A stretch of 64,000 nucleotides of DNA from Candidatus Rhodobacter oscarellae. Lineage in GTDB: Bacteria; Pseudomonadota; Alphaproteobacteria; Rhodobacterales; Rhodobacteraceae. The notes below the pieces were generated by a model that saw nothing but the letters and a program-made list of their open reading frames with translations, did not search any database and had not been told where the DNA came from. The position numbers and the translations under genes are program-made. Location: contig NZ_LFTY01000001.1 in NCBI RefSeq assembly GCF_001078595.1, forward strand, positions 301,830 to 365,829, given 5' to 3'. Of the stretch, positions 45,490-54,381 are shown one piece after another. The stretch's first letter is position 1. Each line of letters opens with the position of its first letter.

Positions 45490-46026
45490 CTATTGCTCGG
45501 CGACTTCGGGCGGCGGCGCGGCGGGCGTGCGCACGCCCGCGCGGCGGAACCGCTCTAGCTCGGCATACTGATCCAGGGACTGGTTCTGATAGGCGCGGAA
45601 ATAGACGTTCACGTTGAACAGCCGCTCTAGAATGCGGCCATCATTTCGGCGCCTGAACTCCAGGTCCTCGGACGCGAGCTGTTGCCGGATCGTGCCGGAC
45701 CGCCCGTTGCGGCTGGCGTAGCTGACCAGGCCGGAATCGCTGGACGGGATGCCCCGCGACGCCGCCGCCGGGTTGCCGCCGAGCGCAATAATGGCATCCG
45801 CCTCTGGCGCCGGATCCACCCGGTTGGCCCCGCCCGGCGTGGGCGTCGGCAATTCCTTGAAGCTGGGCGGCTCCTGAAGCGGCTTATTGGGCAGAATCGA
45901 GAACTCGTCCGGGCCGTCCGTCGAGGACGAAATGTTCAGCAGACGCGGCTCTTTATTGCGGCTGCAGCCCGCCATCAGGCTGACCGCCAGCAAAACCACC
46001 AGAATTTTCGTGCCCGTTGCCCGCAT
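45490..46026 (-). CDS. DUF3035 lipoprotein
   Basis: The 178-residue product has a lipobox with Cys at about residue 21 (VSLMAGC) and the Pro-rich, polar body of DUF3035 proteins, which are restricted to alphaproteobacteria and of unknown function. It follows lspA, whose enzyme would process this lipoprotein's signal. I chose the ATG at 46026 with a GTGAGGGG site. Confidence 0.85.
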   Translation of the reverse strand: MRATGTKILVVLLAVSLMAGCSRNKEPRLLNISSSTDGPDEFSILPNKPLQEPPSFKELPTPTPGGANRVDPAPEADAIIALGGNPAAASRGIPSSDSGLVSYASRNGRSGTIRQQLASEDLEFRRRNDGRILERLFNVNVYFRAYQNQSLDQYAELERFRRAGVRTPAAPPPEVAEQ

Positions 46027-46082
46027 TCGAAACGGCCCCTCACCAGCTTTGGAGTGATTTCTATCGCATCCGCGCAGCGGCG

Positions 46083-46550
46083 TCACGCGGACTTTTTCTC
46101 GCCCGTGAAAACGATCAGCCCGATGGCCCCGGCGAAGACGGCGATGTCGGCCACGTTGTAGGAGAACGGGTTATCGAACCCGCAGCAGGACATGTTCAGG
46201 AAATCCGCCACCGCCCCGTAGAGCAGCCGGTCCACCACGTTGCCCAGCGCGCCGCCGATCAACAGCCCGGCAAAGATTCGCGCCATGGGCCGGTGCGGAT
46301 GCGTCATCCACCAGGCCACCCAGCCCGTCACCAGAAGCGCCACCGCGATCAGCACCCACTTGGTCACCGGGCTGTCGCCAGACAGCAGGCCAAAGTTGAT
46401 CCCGGTGTTCCAGGCCATCGCCCAGTTCAGGTAGGGCGGAAAGACCTCCACGAACCGGAGCGTGTCCAGATGCACCACGTATAGAATGTAGTACTTGCTG
46501 GCCTGATCCAGCAGGAACACTGCCAGGGCTATGAGATACATCCGCGACAT
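46083..46550 (-). CDS. lspA: Lipoprotein signal peptidase (SPase II)
   Basis: A 155-residue protein with four membrane helices. The catalytic aspartates are Asp116 (VADFLN) and Asp135 (NVADIAV), with the conserved GGALGNVVDRL loop at 99-109. It cuts lipoprotein signal peptides in the inner membrane. It starts six bases after purH and precedes a lipoprotein gene. Confidence 0.95.
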   Translation of the reverse strand: MSRMYLIALAVFLLDQASKYYILYVVHLDTLRFVEVFPPYLNWAMAWNTGINFGLLSGDSPVTKWVLIAVALLVTGWVAWWMTHPHRPMARIFAGLLIGGALGNVVDRLLYGAVADFLNMSCCGFDNPFSYNVADIAVFAGAIGLIVFTGEKKSA

Positions 46551-46556
46551 TCTGGG

Positions 46557-48137
46557 TCAGTGCCTGAAGTGACGCATGCCGGTGAACACCATCGCCAGCC
46601 CAGCCTCGTCGGCGGCCGCGATCACCTGGTCGTCGCGCATCGAGCCGCCGGGCTGGATCACCGCGGTGGCGCCGGCCTCGGCGGCGGCAAGCAGCCCGTC
46701 CGGGAAGGGAAAGAACGCGTCCGAGGCCACGACCGAGCCCTTGGCGGGCGTCTCGGCCAGGCCGATCTCCTGCGCCATGCGCGCGGCCTTCAGCGCGGCG
46801 ATGGTCGAGCTGTCCACCCGGCTCATCTGCCCCGCGCCCACGCCCACGGTGGCCCCGCCCTTGGCGTAGACGATGGCGTTCGACTTCACATGCTTGGCCA
46901 CGGTCCAGGCGAACCGCAGGTCGGTCATCTCCTGCTCGGTTGGCGCGCGCTTGGTGACCACCTTCAAGTCAGCGGCAGCGACGCTGCCCGCGTCGCGATC
47001 CTGCAGCAGGAAACCGCCCGCGACTTGCTTGAACGCAGCGCCCTTTGCGCGCGGGTCGGCCAGCGCCTCGGTCGTCAGCAGGCGCAGGTTCTTCTTGGCG
47101 GCGAAGATCTCCTTGGCGGCGTCGCTGGCGCCCGGAGCGATCACGACCTCGGTGAGGATGCCGGTGATGGCCCTTGCGGTCTCTTCGTCCAGCGGCTGGT
47201 TCAGCGCGATGATCCCGCCAAAGGCGCTGGTGCGGTCGCAGTCAAAGGCGCGGGCATAGGCCTCGCCCAGCGAGGCGCCGGTGGCCACGCCGCAGGGGTT
47301 GGCGTGCTTGATGATCGCGCAGGCCGGGCCCTGGCCGGCGAACTCGCTGATCAGCTCGAACGCCGCGTCGGTGTCGTTGATGTTGTTATAGCTCAGCTCC
47401 TTGCCCTGGTGCTGAACCGCGGTGGCCACGCCGGGGCGCGCCGAGCCATCGGTGTAGAAGGCAGCGCCCTGGTGCGGGTTCTCGCCATAGCGCAGCCCCT
47501 GGGCTAGTGTGCCCGCAAAGGCCCGCCGCCGCGGGGTGGCCTGGCCAATCGCGCCCGCCATCCAGGTCGAGACCGCCGCGTCATAGGCGCCCGTGCGCGC
47601 ATAGGCGATCTGCGCCAGGCGCTGGCGCTGCTGCATATCGGTGCCGCCCGCCTGGACGGCCTCCAGCACATCATCGTAGTCCTCGACATCGACCACCGTG
47701 GCCACGAAGGCGTGGTTCTTGGCCGCCGCGCGGATCATCGCGGGCCCGCCAATGTCGATGTTCTCGACGCATTCGTCATAGCCCGCACCCTTGGCCACGG
47801 TCTCTTCGAACGGGTAGAGGTTCACCACCAGCAGGTCGATGGCGCCGATGCCGTGCTCTTGCATCGCGGCCACGTGACCGGCGTCATCGCGCAGCGCCAG
47901 CAAGCCGCCATGCACCGCCGGGTGTAGCGTCTTCACGCGCCCGTCCATCATCTCGGGGAAGCCGGTGACCTCGGCCACGTCCCGCACCGGCAGCCCCGCC
48001 TCGCGTATCGCGCGCGCCGTGCCCCCGGTCGAGAGCAGCTCTACGCCAGCCGCGGCTAAGCCCTGCGCAAAGTCCAGAAGGCCGGTCTTGTCGGATACAG
48101 AAAGCAACGCGCGTCGGACGGGCAGTCGGTCGGTCAT
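46557..48137 (-). CDS. purH: Bifunctional AICAR formyltransferase / IMP cyclohydrolase
   Basis: The 526-residue enzyme is full length. The N-terminal IMP cyclohydrolase part starts with [13 protein letters not shown] and has DGRVKTLHP near residue 67. The C-terminal formyltransferase part contains IIKHANPCG (Lys-His pair near residue 268) and ends with the family's [12 protein letters not shown]. It performs the last two steps of purine synthesis. Confidence 0.97.
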   Translation of the reverse strand: MTDRLPVRRALLSVSDKTGLLDFAQGLAAAGVELLSTGGTARAIREAGLPVRDVAEVTGFPEMMDGRVKTLHPAVHGGLLALRDDAGHVAAMQEHGIGAIDLLVVNLYPFEETVAKGAGYDECVENIDIGGPAMIRAAAKNHAFVATVVDVEDYDDVLEAVQAGGTDMQQRQRLAQIAYARTGAYDAAVSTWMAGAIGQATPRRRAFAGTLAQGLRYGENPHQGAAFYTDGSARPGVATAVQHQGKELSYNNINDTDAAFELISEFAGQGPACAIIKHANPCGVATGASLGEAYARAFDCDRTSAFGGIIALNQPLDEETARAITGILTEVVIAPGASDAAKEIFAAKKNLRLLTTEALADPRAKGAAFKQVAGGFLLQDRDAGSVAAADLKVVTKRAPTEQEMTDLRFAWTVAKHVKSNAIVYAKGGATVGVGAGQMSRVDSSTIAALKAARMAQEIGLAETPAKGSVVASDAFFPFPDGLLAAAEAGATAVIQPGGSMRDDQVIAAADEAGLAMVFTGMRHFRH

Positions 48138-48152
48138 AGAAGTCCCCTCGGG

Positions 48153-49919
48153 TCAGATCACATAGGCGCTGTCGTCGCGCTCTAGGTCGCGCACATGCGC
48201 GGGGGTATCCTGAGCCTTGGCCAACGTCCAGCGGATGCGCGTGGCATATTCCAAAGCCTTGGCGGTTAGAACGATCTGCTTTGTCGCACGCGGCTTAAGA
48301 CGGCCCTTCTCAAGGTAGACGCTGGGCTCCAGGCTCAGAGTGCTGGCGCCGTCATGCCGGAAGACCCAGATCTCGCCGCTCTTTTGCACAAGCGAGATCG
48401 CGGCCCCGCCGAGGTCCAGATTGGGGTCCACATCCGGGTGCAGGTGGAAATGTATCTGGAAGGGAATGCCCTGCAGCTTGGCCTCGTCCAGCGCCTTATC
48501 AAAGCGTTTGTTGTCCTCGGGCGTGATTGTGGCCAGCGTGTCATCGCCCGCGATGCTGCGCCCGTCGACGGACAGGTCGATGCTGCGCACATGGGTCAAC
48601 CCGAAGGCCGCAGAGTATCCGTCATGGCCCGCGATGAGGCCCGTGCCGCCCTCGTCGCCATGCTGGCGCATGCGCACGTCCTTGGGCACGTCGGTCAGAA
48701 CGTTGCGGGTGCCGCCGTTTCTCCAGGTGCGCTCGCCGAAACGAGAAGAGGACAGGCCCTTGATATCAAGCACAGAATGCGACCCCGTCGCGCGCCCCAC
48801 CCTGGACCATTTGGCACCAAAGGGCGCGCCCGATCCGCAGCTGACCAGCAAGGGGCGCCGCCCGGAGGTCACCTCTATCGCCAAGGTCGAGGCATGGGCG
48901 TTGACCTCTCCGGCGCCATGCGCGGGCGCGGCCACGTCCACGATGACCGATGTACGCCCGGCCGAGAGCCGCGAGAACCCCATCGCCAGCCCCTGCCCCG
49001 GCGGCGTGCGGACCCCAGAGGCCGCCAAGGCGTGATCAAGCCGCCCCTCCAGCCCCTTGCCGCCGCCGTGGAACCGCGCAAGGCTGCCGTCGGAATGCCG
49101 CAAGGCCCGGAGGGTCGGCGCGATCCGCTCAATCGCGCTGAGGATGCTCTTTGGCGGGATCTGCCCGGCCTCGGACAGGGCGGATGTCGCCCAGTTCAGC
49201 AGGGTGAAGACCTCCAACAGCGCTTCGGGGTTGCGGCTAGAGATGCCGCCGAGCGCGTCGATCTGGTGCTCGCATTCCTTGGACAGCGCCGCCGTAGCGG
49301 GCGCGACGTGCTGCTCCATCCCGATCAGCGCGAGCCCGGCATAGATCAGCCCGGTCAGGGCCTCGAACCGCGGCACGCCGCTGGGCGTCGCGGACCAACG
49401 CCGCGACAGAAAGATCGTCTGCTGGCCCAGCGAGCGGTAATAGGCCTCTGCGTCCTGCCGGTCCTGCGCGTTCAGCAGGAAAATCGCGTGGTTGATCCAG
49501 CGGATCAGGCGCCGCCCGGCGCTGTCCGGCATCCAGCCCGGGCCGCGCCCGTGGCCGTAGCGCGCGATCCACTCCTCGGTCCAGGCCTGGGCGTTCATGC
49601 GCGCCTTGGCGTCGCCGGTGGCGGCCAGGTCGTCCAGCCAGGTGAAGCCGTGGAGTTCCTCAAGGAAGGCCTGATCGGGCGGGTCCAGATCCCAGATCGA
49701 CTTGCCCGGTGCCTCGATCATATGCCCCGCGAACATGAAGTTGCCGGCGCATAGCTGACGCCCGCGCGAGACCCGACCGATGGTGCGGGGTTCCGGCTGC
49801 GACACAAAGCCAGCCGCGGCCCGCGCGAAGGCGGCCCGCCGGGCATGCCAACGATTCAACAGGCGCGTGACCGCCCCGGGTGTCCAATCGGACTGATACA
49901 CCAGAATGCTTAGCCTCAA
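48153..49919 (-). CDS. Heparinase II/III-like protein
   Basis: The 588-residue protein has an N-terminal alpha-helical toroid (about 80-330) and a C-terminal beta-sandwich with LLVSCGSGAP near 355 and DGYSAAFGLTHVRS near 435, typical of heparinase II/III family proteins. Members act on uronic-acid polymers; in alphaproteobacteria this gene regularly sits between rsmB and purH, so a housekeeping role in cell-envelope glycans is possible. No signal peptide is evident. The start is TTG at 49919; a GTG 18 bases in is possible. Confidence 0.88.
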   Translation of the reverse strand: MRLSILVYQSDWTPGAVTRLLNRWHARRAAFARAAAGFVSQPEPRTIGRVSRGRQLCAGNFMFAGHMIEAPGKSIWDLDPPDQAFLEELHGFTWLDDLAATGDAKARMNAQAWTEEWIARYGHGRGPGWMPDSAGRRLIRWINHAIFLLNAQDRQDAEAYYRSLGQQTIFLSRRWSATPSGVPRFEALTGLIYAGLALIGMEQHVAPATAALSKECEHQIDALGGISSRNPEALLEVFTLLNWATSALSEAGQIPPKSILSAIERIAPTLRALRHSDGSLARFHGGGKGLEGRLDHALAASGVRTPPGQGLAMGFSRLSAGRTSVIVDVAAPAHGAGEVNAHASTLAIEVTSGRRPLLVSCGSGAPFGAKWSRVGRATGSHSVLDIKGLSSSRFGERTWRNGGTRNVLTDVPKDVRMRQHGDEGGTGLIAGHDGYSAAFGLTHVRSIDLSVDGRSIAGDDTLATITPEDNKRFDKALDEAKLQGIPFQIHFHLHPDVDPNLDLGGAAISLVQKSGEIWVFRHDGASTLSLEPSVYLEKGRLKPRATKQIVLTAKALEYATRIRWTLAKAQDTPAHVRDLERDDSAYVI

Positions 49920-49924
49920 CCTCT

Positions 49925-49946
49925 GCGCCGAGACAGGCGCTTTTTT
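49925..49946 (+). terminator. Plus-strand-oriented hairpin with T-run, no gene upstream
   Basis: GCGCC (49925-49929) pairs with GGCGC (49936-49940), directly followed by six T. It would stop transcription running on the plus strand, that is, antisense to the heparinase-rsmB operon. The stem is only five pairs. Confidence 0.4.
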
Positions 49947-49984
49947 AGGGCACCTTAATCGCGCGGTGATTCTCTGTCACCGAG

Positions 49985-50006
49985 AAAAACGCCCTTACGG
50001 CGTTTT
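49985..50006 (-). terminator. Terminator overlapping the rsmB stop codon
   Basis: On the minus strand AAAACGCC pairs with GGCGTTTT and ends in five T. The rsmB stop codon (49995-49997) touches the loop. It would limit read-through from rsmB into the heparinase gene. Confidence 0.65.
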
Positions 50007-51272
50007 GCGAAGCGCCGCGATGAAAAAGCCGTCCAACCCGCCGCGCTCGCCCCAGTGGTCCGGGCGCAGGCGCAGCCCCGCCTCGATGACCCAATCGGGT
50101 TCGATCCCCGCGACGCGCAGGGCCTCGGTGTCCCGCTCGACATCTGCGCACCGGCCCAGGGCGGCCGCGACCTGTTGCTCGCCCTCCTCCGGCAGCAACG
50201 AGCAGGTGCAATAGACCAGCCGCCCGCCGGGCTTGAGCAAGCCCACGGCGTGGTCCAGCATCGCCGCCTGCGTCTCGATCAATGCGCCAAAATCGCCCTC
50301 GGCTTTGGCAATCGGCAGGTCTGGGTGGCGACGGATCGTGCCGGTGGCCGAGCATGGCGCGTCCAGAAGCACCGCATCGAACTGGCCGGTGATGTCCATC
50401 GCGTCGGCGACCTGCAACTGCGCCACCAGCTTGGTGCGTGCCAGGTTCTCGGCCACGCGCTCCATGCGTTTGGCCGAGGAATCCACCGCTGTGACCTGCG
50501 CGCCGGTGGCGGCAAGCTGCATGGTCTTGCCGCCGGGTGCGGCGCATAGGTCCAGCACGCGCTCGCCCGGCGCGGCGTTCAGGATCCGTGCGGGAAGTGC
50601 GGCCGCCGCGTCCTGGACCCACCAATCGCCATCCTCATATCCGGGCAGCGTAGAGACCTGGCCCGGCGCGTCCAGCCGCACCGATCCTGTTGGCAGCAGC
50701 ACGCCGCCCAGCGCCTCCGCCGCGCCCTCAAACCCTGGCTTCAAGGTGACGTCCAGCGGCGCGCCCGCCGCATGCGCCGCCTCCATCGCCTCCACCGCGT
50801 GCTTGCCATAGACCGCCACGAGGCGCTTGCGAAACACCTTCGGCAGGCGCGGCGGCGGCAGCGTCGGCCATTTCGCGACGTCCTGTGAGACGCGCCGCAA
50901 AACCGCGTTGATCAGCCCTGCGCCGCGCTTCGTGTTGCCCTGCGTCTTGGCCAGGCCGACCAGCGCGTTCAGCACGCCGTGCGGCGCGGCGCCGCTCTGC
51001 GCCATCTCGACGGTGCCAAGGCGCAGCACATCCATGATCGGGTCATAGGGCTTGTTGCGCAGATACGGCCCCAGCATCCGGTCCGCGCGATCCGACCAGC
51101 GCAAGACCTCCAACGCCAAGCGCTGCGCCCGGGCGCGGTCGGGCGCCTCAAGATGCGCCACGGCCTTTGGCAAGAGCTCCGCCAAAAGCTTGCCCGCGCG
51201 CACCTGCCCCACCATGACAAGCGCGGCCTGGCGCGCCGCGTCGGTCGGCAGATCTGTTGCTCTTTCACTCAT
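49995..51272 (-). CDS. rsmB: 16S rRNA m5C967 methyltransferase-type RsmB
   Basis: The 425-residue protein has an N-terminal NusB-like helical domain (about 1-135) and a methyltransferase domain with the SAM-binding DLCAAPGGKTMQLA motif near 245, the catalytic Cys in LDAPCSATGTIRRHP near 310 and the second Cys in VYCTCSLLPEEGE near 360. I chose the ATG at 51272. The gene diverges from the DUF1674 gene. Confidence 0.93.
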   Translation of the reverse strand: MSERATDLPTDAARQAALVMVGQVRAGKLLAELLPKAVAHLEAPDRARAQRLALEVLRWSDRADRMLGPYLRNKPYDPIMDVLRLGTVEMAQSGAAPHGVLNALVGLAKTQGNTKRGAGLINAVLRRVSQDVAKWPTLPPPRLPKVFRKRLVAVYGKHAVEAMEAAHAAGAPLDVTLKPGFEGAAEALGGVLLPTGSVRLDAPGQVSTLPGYEDGDWWVQDAAAALPARILNAAPGERVLDLCAAPGGKTMQLAATGAQVTAVDSSAKRMERVAENLARTKLVAQLQVADAMDITGQFDAVLLDAPCSATGTIRRHPDLPIAKAEGDFGALIETQAAMLDHAVGLLKPGGRLVYCTCSLLPEEGEQQVAAALGRCADVERDTEALRVAGIEPDWVIEAGLRLRPDHWGERGGLDGFFIAALRKTP

Positions 51273-51313
51273 CGGGCGTATATCAACCTTGGGGCCGCAC
51301 AAGGGAAGAGCCT

Positions 51314-51496
51314 ATGACGGATGAACCAAAAGAAGAATTGCCCCCCGCCGCGCAGCGGGCCCTGGCCGAAGCCGAGGCGCGGCGCAAGAAGGCCGAGGCG
51401 GCGAAAGGCTTGCCAACAGAGCTCGGCGGCCGTGACGGGCCAGAGCCCGTCCGCTACGGCGATTGGGAGAATAAGGGGATCGCGGTCGACTTTTGA
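51314..51496 (+). CDS. DUF1674 protein (SDHAF4-like succinate dehydrogenase assembly factor)
   Basis: The 60-residue protein has a charged Ala/Glu/Lys-rich N-terminus and the conserved C-terminal signature ELGGRDGPEPVRYGDWENKG ending in Asp-Phe. This matches DUF1674, whose mitochondrial member SDHAF4 helps assemble the flavinylated succinate dehydrogenase subunit. It starts 41 bases from the divergent rsmB start. Confidence 0.9.
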   Translation: MTDEPKEELPPAAQRALAEAEARRKKAEAAKGLPTELGGRDGPEPVRYGDWENKGIAVDF

Positions 51497-51844
51497 ACGC
51501 GACGCTCTGCCAATTGCCGAAATAGAGTGGGCCACAGAGGTCCTTCCCCCAAACGGCAAGAAGGGCGTGCGAGAGGGTGAGACTGGCCTGGAACGGGCGT
51601 TGCCAACCCGCCCCGGACTTGATCCGGGACCTCTGCTCCAAACATCCCACACATAATACGCAACAAGCCCCTAAAGCCCTTGTTTTGATCAGAAAAACTT
51701 TAGCCAAAAGGGGAGGTTAAATTCTAAAGCGCAAGATGCGCAATAGAACGCAACCAGATTTTTGGTCAAATCCCCCCGACCAACAAGGCGTTGGCCCTGA
51801 GACGAACCGGAGGGATCAATTATAATGTCCGCTCCAGCCCAATC
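51497..51844. other. Intergenic region with one REP copy
   Basis: I see no supported gene. A GATC-centred REP element lies at 51609-51635; the part 51660-51830 is lower in GC and has no convincing frame. Confidence 0.5.
51609..51635 (+). repeat. GATC-centred REP-like palindrome, copy 2
   Basis: CCGCCCCGGACTTGATCCGG then GACCTCT. It equals the copy at 56695-56721 except for one base. Confidence 0.7.
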
Positions 51845-52726
51845 CTACAAATTAACACGTCCCGACATCAGAACATAACCTGGCCCGCTCACCTTCACCC
51901 CGGAGATGGCGTGGCGCGGGCCCAGGATCTCCACATCGGCCCGCCCCGGGCGGCCCAGCCAATGCCCCTGCTCGGCCACCAGCCTTGGCGCCTCGATCAT
52001 GCCGTGCGCCCAAAGATACGCCGCCATTGCCCCCGTCGCGGACCCGGTGAACGGATCCTCGGGCGGGTTGGGCGGCGCAAGCAGGAGCCGCGAGAAGGTG
52101 TTGCCAGCCTCCGTTGCGCCCTCAAGCACCACCCAGAACGGCTCAATCGCGCCCGCCATCTCCGGCGGCAGCGCGGCGCGCAGCCGCCCCAGCGCATCCA
52201 CGTCCAAGACCGCGCGCCGCAAGGCCTCCTGCGACCGCAGCGGCGCGATGACCACGGGCAGCCCGGTCGAGACCAGTTGCGGCGGCGCCAGCATGTCCTG
52301 CGCGTCCAATCCGCCCACCGCGGCCACCAGATCCGCAGGCAGTTCCGCGCCGAAGACCGGCGCGATCTGGGTCATGGTGACGTTTGGGACGCCCGCCTCC
52401 ACCCCGACCTCGATCGGCACAAGCCCGGCGCCGGTTTCCAGCGTCAACGCCCCCGTCCCCGCCACGCCCCGCGCGACCATCGAGGCGACCGTCGCCACGG
52501 TGGGATGGCCCGCGAAGGGGATCTCGCGCTCTGCCAGGAAGTACCGCACCTTGATGTCGGCCACATCGGACGGCTCCAGGAAGGTGCACTCCACCAGGCC
52601 GGTCTCGCGGGTGAAGGCCATGCAGGTCTCTGCGCTCAGCCCGCCCGCGTCATGCACCACCGCGCAGCCGTTGCCGCCAAAGGCGCGGTCGGTGAAGGCG
52701 TCGACCCAGTCGAATTCAAGCGCCAT
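51845..52726 (-). CDS. PhzF family isomerase-like protein
   Basis: The 293-residue protein has the PhzF fold: FGGNGCAVV near residue 16, the catalytic Glu in RETGLVECTFL near residue 45, PFAGHPTVAT near 71 and the late DPFTGSATGAMAAYLW motif. PhzF-type enzymes isomerise or epimerise small acids; most family members, including this one, have no phenazine genes nearby, so the substrate is unknown. Confidence 0.92.
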   Translation of the reverse strand: MALEFDWVDAFTDRAFGGNGCAVVHDAGGLSAETCMAFTRETGLVECTFLEPSDVADIKVRYFLAEREIPFAGHPTVATVASMVARGVAGTGALTLETGAGLVPIEVGVEAGVPNVTMTQIAPVFGAELPADLVAAVGGLDAQDMLAPPQLVSTGLPVVIAPLRSQEALRRAVLDVDALGRLRAALPPEMAGAIEPFWVVLEGATEAGNTFSRLLLAPPNPPEDPFTGSATGAMAAYLWAHGMIEAPRLVAEQGHWLGRPGRADVEILGPRHAISGVKVSGPGYVLMSGRVNL

Positions 52727-52806
52727 GAGGTTCTCCTTACAAAACCGCGATGCGTTTCCCCGGCGGAGGCGTTCTCAAGCGCACCGGCACGCGCGAAGCA
52801 GCCAGT

Positions 52807-53034
52807 TCAGTGCACATTGACCGGTGCGTAATCGTGCTGTCGGGCCAAGGCAAATGCCAGCTTGCGATCCTTGACCAAGGCCAGCGGCGCGCCGTCGGCA
52901 TCGTGCACCGAGTACACGGTCTCTGCCGAGCCGACCTGCTCGCGCACCTCATCGGGCAGATCGGTCGCCGCAACTGGGCGCACATATACGATTTTGCTCT
53001 CTGCGACCTCGCCGAAATCAAATTTGCTGTCCAT
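52807..53034 (-). CDS. DUF1150 family protein
   Basis: A 75-residue protein with the conserved IVYVRPVAATDLP start and the C-terminal VKDRKLAFALARQHDYAPVNVH-type end (given here only as family likeness). DUF1150 proteins are small alphaproteobacterial proteins nearly always encoded next to a small heat-shock protein, as here, and probably act with it. The ATG at 53034 follows AGGAGGTG and lies 13 bases after the Hsp20 stop. Confidence 0.88.
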   Translation of the reverse strand: MDSKFDFGEVAESKIVYVRPVAATDLPDEVREQVGSAETVYSVHDADGAPLALVKDRKLAFALARQHDYAPVNVH

Positions 53035-53047
53035 TCCCACCTCCTGC

Positions 53048-53461
53048 TTAGCTTCTGCTGATCTTGATCGTCTGCACGATCTTTTCCGGCGCCGAACGGG
53101 CCAGGTCCACATGCAAGAGCCCGTTCTCCATTGCGGCCCCGACGACCTCGACGCCGTCCGCCAGCACGAATGTGCGCTGGAACTGCCGGGCCGCGATGCC
53201 GCGGTGCAGGAACACACGGCCCGCCTCGTCCTCGGCCTGGCGGCCGCGGATGACAAGCTGCTGGTCCTCGACGGTGATCGCCAGGTCGTCCTCGGCGAAG
53301 CCTGCGACCGCAAGGGTGATGCGATACGCGCTCTCGCCGGATTGCTCTATGTTAAAAGGGGGATAGCCGTTGTTGTCGGACTTCGCCGTCCGTTCCATCA
53401 ACCGCTCGAACTGCTCGAATCCCAGCAAAAAGGGATGCGCGCCCAAAGTCATCTTGGTCAT
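53048..53461 (-). CDS. Small heat-shock protein (Hsp20/IbpA family)
   Basis: The 137-residue chaperone starts with a short N-terminal arm and has an alpha-crystallin domain (about 35-130) with YRITLAVAGFAEDDL and HRGIAARQFQRTFVLADGV. It binds unfolded proteins to stop aggregation. I chose the ATG at 53461, which matches the usual IbpA length. A sigma-32-type promoter lies about 60 bases upstream. The DUF1150 gene follows in the same operon. Confidence 0.93.
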   Translation of the reverse strand: MTKMTLGAHPFLLGFEQFERLMERTAKSDNNGYPPFNIEQSGESAYRITLAVAGFAEDDLAITVEDQQLVIRGRQAEDEAGRVFLHRGIAARQFQRTFVLADGVEVVGAAMENGLLHVDLARSAPEKIVQTIKISRS

Positions 53462-53520
53462 CGACACGTCCTTATCAAAGCGACAGTCCAGCGGGCCCCG
53501 TTGCGGCGACCCACAGCTAG

Positions 53521-53550
53521 AATATGGGGGCACGCCACCCAATCTGCAAG
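53521..53550 (-). promoter_or_regulatory. Sigma-32 (RpoH) type heat-shock promoter
   Basis: Minus-strand reading: -35 box CTTGCA (53545-53550), spacer of 15 bases, -10 box CCCCATATT (53521-53529). The consensus is CTTGAA, 13-17 bases, CCCCATxT, so the match is close. It faces the Hsp20 gene. Confidence 0.7.
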
Positions 53551-53632
53551 GCGCGGCAAGATGCGGCGTTTGGTGAATTGGCGTTTTGCGGTTACCCTTG
53601 CGTTACCCAGTTCCCGACTCACGGACCAGGAG

Positions 53633-53851
53633 ATGAACGACTCATCCAAAATGGAGGCGAAGGACATCATGAAAGTTGAGCTCGAAGTGTTGAAGCGGGA
53701 GCACCGCGACCTGGACGAGGCAATCGCGGCGCTCCATGAAACACACCGCGCGGATCCGCTCCGCGTTCGAAGGCTCAAGAAACAGAAACTGGCCCTTAAA
53801 GACCGCATCAGCCGGATTGAGGACCAGCTTACGCCAGACATCATTGCGTAG
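53633..53851 (+). CDS. DUF465 (YdcH) family protein
   Basis: The 72-residue product is a helical hairpin with LKREHRDLDEAI near residues 20-31 and LKKQKLALKDRI near 48-59, the DUF465 signature. Function unknown. An AGGAG site precedes the ATG at 53633; a later ATG at residue 13 is possible. It is transcribed toward purE. Confidence 0.88.
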   Translation: MNDSSKMEAKDIMKVELEVLKREHRDLDEAIAALHETHRADPLRVRRLKKQKLALKDRISRIEDQLTPDIIA

Positions 53852-53871
53852 CCCCTAAAAGGCTCTATATT
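53844..53871 (+). promoter_or_regulatory. Promoter for the purE operon
   Basis: TTGCGT (53844-53849) and TATATT (53866-53871) are spaced by 16 bases, 30 bases before the purE start. The -35 box overlaps the end of the DUF465 gene. Confidence 0.5.
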
Positions 53872-53901
53872 GCGCGCTCCTGAAAGCGAAAGGGCGCGGC
53901 A

Positions 53902-54381
53902 GTGCAAGCGAAAGTCGGCATCATCATGGGCAGCCAATCGGACTGGCCCACAATGAAGGCCGCGGCCGAAATCCTGGAAGAACTGGGCGTCCCTCATGAG
54001 GCGCGCATCGTGTCGGCGCACCGCACGCCGGATCGGCTGTGGGAATACGGCAAGTCGGCCGTCGGGCGCGGCCTGCAGGTGATCATCGCCGGCGCCGGCG
54101 GGGCCGCGCATCTGCCCGGCATGATGGCCTCCAAGACTCGCCTGCCGGTGATCGGCGTGCCGGTGGAGACCCGCGCGCTGAAGGGCGTCGACAGCCTCTA
54201 TTCCATCGTGCAGATGCCCAAGGGCTTCCCCGTGGCCACCATGGCGATCGGCGGTGCTGCCAATGCCGGGCTTATGGCCGCGGGCATCCTGGCGCTGCAG
54301 GACGCCGCGCTGGCCGAGCGGCTGGACGCCTGGCGCGCCGCCCTAGAGGCCTCGATCCCGCAAGAGCCCTCGGATGGCTAA
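53902..54381 (+). CDS. purE: N5-carboxyaminoimidazole ribonucleotide mutase
   Basis: The 159-residue protein is full length with [13 protein letters not shown] at the start, the catalytic region [11 protein letters not shown] near residue 38 and [11 protein letters not shown] near 65. It converts N5-CAIR to CAIR, and works with PurK. The start is GTG at 53902. It overlaps the next gene by eight bases. Confidence 0.96.
   Translation: MQAKVGIIMGSQSDWPTMKAAAEILEELGVPHEARIVSAHRTPDRLWEYGKSAVGRGLQVIIAGAGGAAHLPGMMASKTRLPVIGVPVETRALKGVDSLYSIVQMPKGFPVATMAIGGAANAGLMAAGILALQDAALAERLDAWRAALEASIPQEPSDG

Noticed and set aside
51825-51878. 17-codon plus-strand frame with a GGAGGG site
   Set aside because: It runs into the 3' end of the PhzF gene, is too short to judge and shows no recognisable peptide.
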